A DNA stretch of 20,574 nucleotides. Source: Sedimenticola_A endophacoides. Its GTDB lineage: Bacteria; Pseudomonadota; Gammaproteobacteria; Chromatiales; Chromatiaceae. The stretch's first letter is position 1. Every line of letters starts with the position of its first letter. Made by a program: the position numbers and the translations under genes. Positions 14,609 through 20,574 of the stretch are shown here, in pieces. The notes beneath the pieces were generated by a model, which was given only the letters and a program-made list of their open reading frames with translations, did no database searches and had not been told where the DNA came from. The stretch covers positions 1 to 20,574 of the forward strand of contig PQCO01000211.1 in assembly GCA_003062345.1 (NCBI GenBank), written 5' to 3'.

Positions 14609-15988
14609 TTACTTGTGCACGCCCAGCTTTTCGCGCCAGCCGGGGAAGATCCGGTCGGCATCCTGCGGGAAGGACTCGAAGGCGCGCGCGAACTCTTGGT
14701 GATCTTTCGCGAACTCGATCGGGTCGGCACCCTCTTTCCAGCACTGGTAGGCCTGCTTGAGGGAGGTGGCGCCGGCGGCCGGGGAGTCGATATGGCCGTA
14801 GGAGCCGCCACCGGAGGTGTTGATGATGTTGGCATGGCCCAGGTTCTCGAAGAAGCCGGGCAGACGCAGGGCGTTCATGCCGCCGGAGATGATCGGGGTG
14901 GTGGGCTTCATGCCATACCATTTCTGGTTGTACACCGGACCCTGGCACTCGTCGCGCTCGATCATGTAGGCGATGATCTTGTCGGAGGCGTCGCCTTCCA
15001 TCTTGCCGTAGCCCATGGTGCCCACGTGGATACCGGAGGCACCCTGCAGACGGGACATCTTGGCCAGCACGAAGGCGGTGTAGCCGCGCTTGGAGCTGGG
15101 GGAGGTGACGGCGCCGTGGCCGGCACGATGGTAGTGCAGGTACTGGCCGGCGAAGTAGCGGCGGGCGGTGGTGACCATGCCCGGGCCGCCGACATAGCCG
15201 TCAACCAGGAACGCGACCTTGTCCGCGTCGGGGCCGAAGGTCTCCAGGATGTACTCGCCACGGGCGATCATCTCGGCGTGATCGTCAGCGGTGATGTTGG
15301 CGGAGAAGAGTTTGGCCTCACCGGTCTCGTCCTGGGCGCGGCGCATGGCGTCGACCACCAGGGGGATGACCTTCTTGGTGGGGCAGAAGACCTGGTTGCC
15401 CTGGGGCTCGTCGTTCTTGATGAAGTCGCCACCCAGCCAGAACTGGTAGGCGGCCTCGGCGAAGGGCTCGGGGCGCAGGCCCAGCTTGGGCTTGATGATG
15501 GTACCGGCGATGTAGCCGCCGTTCTCAACGGGACGGCCCAGGATGCGCCACATGTCGCTGATATCCTTGGCGGGGCCGTCGAACAGCTGCAGCATGCGCG
15601 GCGGCATGTAGAAGTCGTACATCTTGGCGTAGGCGCAGTCGCCCATGCCCTGGTTGTTGCCGATGGTCAGGGTCAGGAAGGAGACCAGCATGGTGCGGCC
15701 GTCGATGACGTTGCGGTCGAACAGGTCGTTGGGATACGCGATACGCATCTCCTCGGTGGCCTCGTCGATGTGGTAGACGATGGCGTCGACACCCTTGGTG
15801 AAGTCGTCGGTGGTGCAGACCTCGACGTTGGTGCCGGTGGAGGACTCGGCGGCGAAGTGGGCCGCGACCTCAAGGAAGCCGTAACCGGCGGCCGGCTTCA
15901 TCTTGTAGGCGCACAGGACGTGCTTGCCACCGGCGATCAGATCGTCTTCGTTCAGAGAAAGATCCGCGTAACGTGCTGATTGATCCAT
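14609..15988 (-). CDS. cbbM: Ribulose bisphosphate carboxylase, form II
   Basis: The 459-residue product is a form II RuBisCO, which carboxylates ribulose 1,5-bisphosphate in the Calvin cycle. Key residues fall at the same numbers as in Rhodospirillum rubrum: K166 in TIIKPKLG, the carbamylated K191 in GGDFIKNDE, H287 in YHRAGH and loop-6 K329 in GYGKMEGD. This excludes a RuBisCO-like protein lacking the catalytic residues. No small-subunit gene is nearby, as expected for form II. Form II enzymes suit high CO2 and low O2. The ATG at 15988 (MDQSARYADL) follows GAGG; the frame extends to 16063 but into the promoter region. It is divergent from cbbR and ends in a strong terminator. Confidence 0.97.
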   Translation of the reverse strand: MDQSARYADLSLNEDDLIAGGKHVLCAYKMKPAAGYGFLEVAAHFAAESSTGTNVEVCTTDDFTKGVDAIVYHIDEATEEMRIAYPNDLFDRNVIDGRTMLVSFLTLTIGNNQGMGDCAYAKMYDFYMPPRMLQLFDGPAKDISDMWRILGRPVENGGYIAGTIIKPKLGLRPEPFAEAAYQFWLGGDFIKNDEPQGNQVFCPTKKVIPLVVDAMRRAQDETGEAKLFSANITADDHAEMIARGEYILETFGPDADKVAFLVDGYVGGPGMVTTARRYFAGQYLHYHRAGHGAVTSPSSKRGYTAFVLAKMSRLQGASGIHVGTMGYGKMEGDASDKIIAYMIERDECQGPVYNQKWYGMKPTTPIISGGMNALRLPGFFENLGHANIINTSGGGSYGHIDSPAAGATSLKQAYQCWKEGADPIEFAKDHQEFARAFESFPQDADRIFPGWREKLGVHK

Positions 15989-16061
15989 GCTGGGAACCTC
16001 GTTTGTAGTTGGGTGGCGACCGGTCAGGGTATCTGGCGACAGCCACGAAAAGTGTGGGGGC

Positions 16062-16090
16062 ACTATAATGCCCGCGAACCATAAACAAAA
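16062..16090 (-). promoter_or_regulatory. cbbM promoter
   Basis: Minus-strand TATAGT (16067-16062) is a good -10 hexamer. With an ideal 17-base spacer the -35 is TTTTGT (16090-16085), a weak match. A strong -10 with a weak -35 next to a palindrome fits an activator-dependent promoter. The implied leader before the cbbM ATG is about 65-70 bases. Confidence 0.5.
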
Positions 16091-16120
16091 TTAAAACTTT
16101 TTAATTGTTGTGATAAGCTA
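16085..16120. promoter_or_regulatory. Candidate CbbR operator between cbbM and cbbR
   Basis: AATTAAAA-CT-TTTTAATT (16089-16106) is a perfect palindrome with eight-base arms, flanked by ACAA and TTGT that also pair if one G is bulged. It overlaps the proposed cbbM -35. Next to it is TAGCTTATCA (minus strand, 16120-16111), a motif repeated upstream of cbbQ. LysR-type activators usually bind such AT-rich dyads between their own gene and a divergent target. Binding is not shown. Confidence 0.55.
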
Positions 16121-16149
16121 AGAGTTATGTTTTATAGGGAGGCGCCTGC

Positions 16150-17103
16150 ATGCACCTGACGATTCGCCAATTGAGGGTTTTCGAGGCCGTGGCCACGCAC
16201 CTCAGCTTCACCAAGGCCGCCGAAGAGCTCTACCTGAGCCAGCCCGCGGTCTCGATGCAGATCAAGCGGTTGGAGGAGAGCGTGGGACTGCCCCTGTTCG
16301 AGAAGCTTGGCAAGAAGATCCATCTTACCGAAGCGGGCAGGGAGTTGCACCACTATGGGCGGTCGATCTTCCGCCAGCTGGATGAGATGGAGGAGGTGCT
16401 GGAGTCGCTCAAGGGGATCAGCCGTGGGCGCCTGGAGATTGCGGTGGCAAGCACGGTCAATTACTTCGCTCCACGGGCCCTGGGTGCCTTCTCCAAACTC
16501 TATCCCGGGGTGCGGCTTAGCCTGGAGGTGACCAACCGGCAGACCCTGGTGCGCATGCTGGAGCAGAACGAGAAGGATCTGGTGCTGATGGGACAGCCCC
16601 CGGATGGACTGGATCTGGAGGCCGAGCCGTTCATGGACAATCCGCTGGTGGTGATCGCACCCCCCGATCACCACCTGGCGGGCAAGAAGCGAATCACTCT
16701 CAAGCAGCTGTCGGGCGAGACCTTTCTGATGCGCGAGCCGGGTTCGGGCACGCGCCTGGCCATGGAGCGTTTCTTCGAAGAGCACACGATGGAGATCAAC
16801 AAGGGGATGCAGATGACCCGCAACGAGGCGATCAAGCAGGCGGTGCGCGCCGGCCTCGGCCTCGGCATCGCCTCGCTGCACACCGTGGAGCTGGAGGTGC
16901 AGACCGGCCGCCTGGTGATCCTGCGTACGGAGGGCTTCCCCCTGGAACGCAAGTGGTACGTGGTTCACCGCCGGGGCAAGCGGCTCTCGCCCTCGGCCCA
17001 GGCGTTCCGCGAATTTCTGCTTGGCGAGCGGCTGCGCGAGGCGATGAAGGACGGCAGCTTCTCCGGCAAGATTATAGAGGACGCACCGGCCGCGAGCGGG
17101 TAA
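16150..17103 (+). CDS. cbbR: LysR-type regulator CbbR
   Basis: The 317-residue product has the N-terminal LysR helix-turn-helix (about residues 4-62, with FTKAAEELYLSQPAVSMQIKRLEE) and the C-terminal effector-binding domain. LysR proteins of this type, placed divergent from RuBisCO genes, are CbbR, which activates cbb transcription in response to Calvin-cycle metabolites such as RuBP, PEP or NADPH depending on species. The ATG at 16150 follows GGGAGG at seven bases. The divergent arrangement with cbbM suggests joint control from the 16085-16120 region, probably including autoregulation. dxs follows after 43 bases and may be cotranscribed. Confidence 0.93.
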   Translation: MHLTIRQLRVFEAVATHLSFTKAAEELYLSQPAVSMQIKRLEESVGLPLFEKLGKKIHLTEAGRELHHYGRSIFRQLDEMEEVLESLKGISRGRLEIAVASTVNYFAPRALGAFSKLYPGVRLSLEVTNRQTLVRMLEQNEKDLVLMGQPPDGLDLEAEPFMDNPLVVIAPPDHHLAGKKRITLKQLSGETFLMREPGSGTRLAMERFFEEHTMEINKGMQMTRNEAIKQAVRAGLGLGIASLHTVELEVQTGRLVILRTEGFPLERKWYVVHRRGKRLSPSAQAFREFLLGERLREAMKDGSFSGKIIEDAPAASG

Positions 17104-17146
17104 ACTAGCCTCTTTTCGATTCGACACCGAACCAGCCGATCGCTCC

Positions 17147-19036
17147 ATGTCCAGTTCCCACGCCGAAGGCCCGCCCAAGGGCTCCCTGCTCAATGCCATC
17201 GACACCCCAGCCGACCTGAAGGGGCTGTCGGGACGGCAGCTGGAGGAGCTGGCCCGGGAGCTGCGGGAGTTTCTGATCGAGACGGTCTCGCGTACCGGCG
17301 GGCACCTGGCCGCCGGGCTGGGGGTGGTCGATCTGACCATCGCCCTGCACCATGTGTTCGATACCCCCGAGGCCCGTCTGGTGTGGGATGTGGGGCACCA
17401 GTCCTATCCGCACAAGATCCTCACCGGACGCCGTGAGTGCATGGACGGCCTGCGCCAGAAGGGCGGCATCTCCGGTTTCCCGCGACGCGAGGAGAGTCCC
17501 TACGACGCCTTCGGTACCGGCCACTCCAGTACCTCCATCGGCGCGGCCCTGGGCATGGCGGCGGCGGCCCGCCACAACGGTGAGCGGCGCGACGTGGTGG
17601 CTGTGATCGGCGATGCCTCCATGGGCGGCGGCATGGCCTTCGAGGCCCTCAACCACGCCGGTGACCTGGATCTCGATCTGCTGGTGATCCTCAATGACAA
17701 TGCCATGTCGATCTCCAAGCCGGTGGGGGCGTTTCGCAATCACCTGGCACGGGTCCTCTCTGGAAAGCTCTATACCAGTGTGCGTGAAGGGGGCAAGCAC
17801 GCCCTGAGCGGATTGCCCCAGCTCAGTGAACTGGTCGGGCGCTGGGAGGAGCATATGAAGGGCATGGTGATGCCCGGGACCCTGTTCGAGGAGCTGGGCT
17901 TCAACTACATCGGCCCCATCGACGGCCACGATATGGAGACCCTGGTCTCGACCCTGCACAACATGCGCGCCATGCGCGGACCGCGCATCCTGCACGTGGT
18001 GACCCAGAAGGGACGCGGTTACGAACCGGCCGAGGGGGACCCCTGCGGCTATCACGGCGTCACCCCCTTCGACTGGGAGACCGGGAAGATGGAACGGACC
18101 CCGGGCGGGCCGACCTATACCCAGGTGTTCGGCGACTGGCTGTGCGACACCGCCGCCGGGGATCCCAGGCTGGTGGCGATCACCCCCGCCATGTGCGAGG
18201 GCTCCGGGATGGTGCGTTTCGCCGGGGAGTACCCGGAGCGCTACTACGATGTGGGCATCGCCGAGCAGCACGCCGTAACCTTCGCCGCCGGGCTCGCCTG
18301 TGAGGGGGTGAAGCCGGTGGTCGCCATCTACTCCAGTTTCCTACAGCGCGGTTACGATCAGCTGATCCACGACGTGGCGCTGCAAAACCTCGATGTGACC
18401 TTCGCCGTGGACCGGGCGGGGCAGGTCGGCGCCGACGGGGCGACCCATGCCGGGAGCTTCGATATCAGCTTCTGCCGCGCCATCCCCAATCTGGTGGTGA
18501 TGGCGCCGGCCGACGAGGCGGAGTGTCGCGGCATGCTGCAGAGCGCCTATCACTACCCCGGCCCGGCGCTGGTGCGCTACCCTCGCGGCAGGGGGCCCGG
18601 GGTGGACCCGCGCGCGCAGACCGGGAGCCTGACCATCGGCCGCGCCGAGGTGCGCCGCCGTGGCCGGGATATCGCCCTGCTCGTCTTTGGCAGCCTGCTC
18701 ACCCCCGCCATCGAGGCGGGGCGGGAGCTGGGCGCCACGGTGGTCAACATGCGCTTCGTAAAGCCCCTGGACGAAGCCATGATCCGGGAGATGGCCGGGT
18801 CCCACGAGCTGCTGGTGACCGTGGAGGAGAACGTGGTGCGGGGGGGCGCCGGATCGGCGGTGAACGAGTACCTGGCCGCATCCGGCATCGGGAGACGGGT
18901 CTTGAACCTGGGTCTGCCCGACCGCTTCATCGAACATGCAACCCCCGCCGAGCAGTTGCGGGAGGCGGGGCTGGACGCCGGGGGGATCGTCACGGCGGTC
19001 TCCGCCCTGGCAGGTGGCGCCAAGGCGCCGGAGTAG
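17147..19036 (+). CDS. dxs: 1-deoxy-D-xylulose-5-phosphate synthase
   Basis: The 629-residue product is Dxs, the thiamine diphosphate enzyme that joins pyruvate and glyceraldehyde 3-phosphate in the first step of the MEP isoprenoid pathway. H53 in GGHLAAGLG, WDVGHQ (80-85), the thiamine motif from GDAS (155) to NDN (183-185), E373 in IAEQHAV and H434 in GATHAGSFD match the active site. The usual GDG of the thiamine motif reads GDA here, which I regard as a tolerated variant. The ATG at 17147 has no obvious ribosome binding site; the 43-base gap after cbbR suggests readthrough or coupling. Both substrates come from or close to the Calvin cycle. ydgA follows after 12 bases. Confidence 0.95.
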   Translation: MSSSHAEGPPKGSLLNAIDTPADLKGLSGRQLEELARELREFLIETVSRTGGHLAAGLGVVDLTIALHHVFDTPEARLVWDVGHQSYPHKILTGRRECMDGLRQKGGISGFPRREESPYDAFGTGHSSTSIGAALGMAAAARHNGERRDVVAVIGDASMGGGMAFEALNHAGDLDLDLLVILNDNAMSISKPVGAFRNHLARVLSGKLYTSVREGGKHALSGLPQLSELVGRWEEHMKGMVMPGTLFEELGFNYIGPIDGHDMETLVSTLHNMRAMRGPRILHVVTQKGRGYEPAEGDPCGYHGVTPFDWETGKMERTPGGPTYTQVFGDWLCDTAAGDPRLVAITPAMCEGSGMVRFAGEYPERYYDVGIAEQHAVTFAAGLACEGVKPVVAIYSSFLQRGYDQLIHDVALQNLDVTFAVDRAGQVGADGATHAGSFDISFCRAIPNLVVMAPADEAECRGMLQSAYHYPGPALVRYPRGRGPGVDPRAQTGSLTIGRAEVRRRGRDIALLVFGSLLTPAIEAGRELGATVVNMRFVKPLDEAMIREMAGSHELLVTVEENVVRGGAGSAVNEYLAASGIGRRVLNLGLPDRFIEHATPAEQLREAGLDAGGIVTAVSALAGGAKAPE

Positions 19037-19048
19037 AGGGAGATCACC

Positions 19049-20446
19049 ATGAAGAAATTTGCCGCGTTGTTCGTGCTGCTGGTGGCGCTGTTGCTGGCCC
19101 TGCCCGGCTACATCGGCTATCAGGCGGAGGGGCGCTACAAGGGGCTGCTGGAGCAGTCCGCACAGGGCGAACTGCGGTTGACCGGACACAGCTACCGGCG
19201 CGGCTGGTTCGATTCCGAGGCACAAACCGAATTCACCATCGATCTGCCCCCGGGGCCCGATGGTCTTGACGAGGCGCCGCAGACCCTGCGCCTGACCGTC
19301 AACAGCCGCATCGTGCACGGCCCGCTGCTGCCCTCCGGTGGCCTGGGGCTGGCGGAGATCGATTCGAGTCTGCTGCTCGACGACGAGCCGCTGTTCCCCG
19401 CCGACTACCCGGCGCTGATACGGACCATCCTGGAGTGGAACGGGGCCGGTAGCGGCCAGATCGATCTGCCGGCCACGGTGGTGGAGGCGACTGCCCGCCG
19501 TCCCCGCATCGATTTTGCGGGGCTCCATGGCCGGACGCGTTTCGCGGCCGGGCTGGACCGGGTCGAGGTGGAGCTGGAGATGGCCGGGATCGAGGCGCGT
19601 GGCGACGCCGACGCCATTTTCGGAATGGGCCCCCTGCGCCTTGTCTCCGAGTCGCAGCGCGACCCCTCCGGTCTGATGCTGGGCACCGCCCATGTGGAGT
19701 TTGACTCCTTCACCATGAACGACGGCTCCGAAACCCCGGTCCTGGTCTTGCGGGGGGGCAGCGCCGACGTGGAGAACCGGGCCGTGGGTGAGCGGGTCAA
19801 CGGCCGCCTGACCTACCGCCTGGACTCACTGGAGGCCGGTGGAGATCAGTTCGGACCGGCGGAGCTGGTGCTCACGGTGGAGAATCTCTCCGCCCGCGCG
19901 CTGGTCGAGCTGCAGCAGGCGCTGGAGGAGGTCAAGGGCCTGCCCCGGGAGCAGCAGCCGATGGCCATGATGGGGACGCTGATGGGGATCGCTCCCGCCC
20001 TGCTTGAAGCGGATCCCGGCTTTGCCATTGAACGCTTCAACCTGCGGGGGCCGGATGGGGAGATCGACGGGCGCTTCCGCATGCAGTCGGTGGGGTTGCG
20101 CTGGAGCGAGATCGGCGATACCCGGACGGTGCTGGAGAAGATCGACGCCGAGGCGGCCCTGCGCATGCCGGAGTCCTACTTCAGGGAGCTGTTTGCGCAG
20201 CAGGCGCAGGCGCGTCTGACCCAGGAGCTGCTGCTGCGTGGGCAGGCGGGAGAAGAGAGCGAGGCCCCGTCCGAGGAGCAGTTGCAGGCTTTGGCACAAG
20301 CCGCCGCCGGGGCTCAGATTGATTCCCTGCTCTCCCAGGAGGTGCTGGTGCGCGACGGGGAGACGCTCGTCACGGCGGCCACGCTCTCCAGTGGTTTGCT
20401 CTCGGTCAACGGTAAGGTCATTCCGCTGCCATTTTTTGAAAAATGA
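19049..20446 (+). CDS. ydgA: YdgA family protein (DUF945)
   Basis: The 465-residue product begins with a hydrophobic helix (MKKFAALFVLLVALLLALPGY), either an uncleaved anchor or a signal peptide, followed by YIGYQAEGRYKGLLEQ, a pattern typical of YdgA/DUF945 proteins (about 500 residues in E. coli). The rest is beta-rich with repeating short strands, and the C-terminal quarter has a helical Gln/Ala/Glu-rich segment (roughly residues 385-430). It probably faces the periplasm at the inner membrane. Its molecular role is not established to my knowledge. The ATG at 19049 follows GGGAG closely. It begins 12 bases after dxs, so the two are likely cotranscribed. Confidence 0.82.
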   Translation: MKKFAALFVLLVALLLALPGYIGYQAEGRYKGLLEQSAQGELRLTGHSYRRGWFDSEAQTEFTIDLPPGPDGLDEAPQTLRLTVNSRIVHGPLLPSGGLGLAEIDSSLLLDDEPLFPADYPALIRTILEWNGAGSGQIDLPATVVEATARRPRIDFAGLHGRTRFAAGLDRVEVELEMAGIEARGDADAIFGMGPLRLVSESQRDPSGLMLGTAHVEFDSFTMNDGSETPVLVLRGGSADVENRAVGERVNGRLTYRLDSLEAGGDQFGPAELVLTVENLSARALVELQQALEEVKGLPREQQPMAMMGTLMGIAPALLEADPGFAIERFNLRGPDGEIDGRFRMQSVGLRWSEIGDTRTVLEKIDAEAALRMPESYFRELFAQQAQARLTQELLLRGQAGEESEAPSEEQLQALAQAAAGAQIDSLLSQEVLVRDGETLVTAATLSSGLLSVNGKVIPLPFFEK

Positions 20447-20558
20447 CGTAAGCAATGGGATGGACTCCTCCCCACCCCTACGACAAACGGCGTCGAGGCG
20501 TCAGAATGGGAGCTGAACTAGCACCATTCACACGAAACAGATGAGGAGGAAGTCCACC

Positions 20559-20574
20559 ATGAAGATTAGCCACG
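20559..20574 (+). CDS. Partial CDS, first five codons, unknown product
   Basis: ATG at 20559 starts MKISH before the window ends. A strong Shine-Dalgarno, GAGGAGGAAG (20543-20552), lies at suitable spacing. The 112 bases after ydgA contain no clear terminator or promoter. No function can be given from five residues. Confidence 0.55.

Noticed and set aside
14615..15979. A 454-codon plus-strand frame opposite cbbM
   Set aside because: It is a shadow of the cbbM codon pattern, Gly/Val/Ala/Asp-rich, with no domain.
17105..19693. Minus-strand frames (388 and 450 codons) opposite dxs and ydgA
   Set aside because: Both lie over dxs, whose thiamine-enzyme motifs are unmistakable, or over ydgA; their translations are His/Gly/Gln/Val-rich complements.

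Overview
The window reads as chromosome of a GC-rich, autotrophic gammaproteobacterium, most likely a sulfur-oxidising chemolithoautotroph, free-living or symbiotic. The basis is a form II RuBisCO gene (cbbM) with its divergent LysR regulator (cbbR) and a cbbQ-cbbO activase pair, set among typical gammaproteobacterial housekeeping genes (slt, a suhB-like phosphatase, a class I DAHP synthase, dxs, ydgA). No rRNA or tRNA gene, insertion sequence, prophage or CRISPR array is visible. The lineage is inferred from gene content only.

Layout. Bases 1-195 hold the start of a leftward gene and a structured divergent control region. Bases 196-2442 (+) encode a 748-residue protein with a class III cyclase-like C-terminal domain and an unrecognised N-terminal half. 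Convergent to it is slt (2503-4503, -). Divergent from slt is an inositol monophosphatase family gene (4630-5469, +), then a 353-base non-coding gap and a small Sel1-repeat gene (5823-6266, +). A class I DAHP synthase (6403-7452, -) and a small membrane protein with a Cys3His candidate metal site (7564-8157, +) are divergently arranged.

The carbon-fixation block spans 8217-17103. On the minus strand, in transcription order, it holds cbbM (with its own strong terminator), ppdK (pyruvate phosphate dikinase), cbbQ and cbbO. Divergent from cbbM is cbbR (+), followed closely by dxs and ydgA (+). The window ends five codons into a new gene with a strong ribosome binding site.

How the parts may work together. 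CbbM fixes CO2. CbbQ (AAA+ ATPase) and CbbO (VWA adaptor) would clear inhibitory sugar phosphates from it. CbbR would sense Calvin-cycle metabolites and control the block. PPDK interconverts pyruvate and PEP at the expense of ATP or pyrophosphate, at the exit of the cycle. Dxs consumes pyruvate and glyceraldehyde 3-phosphate, and DAHP synthase consumes PEP and erythrose 4-phosphate, so several neighbours draw on Calvin-cycle products. A shared motif (TAGCTTATSA) occurs in both the cbbM/cbbR promoter region and the region upstream of cbbQ, which suggests a common regulator. I found no clearly novel system. The most unusual items are the divergent control region at the left edge, the apparent frame problem at the start of the cyclase-like gene, the placement of ppdK inside the cbb cluster, and the hairpins between cbbQ and cbbO.
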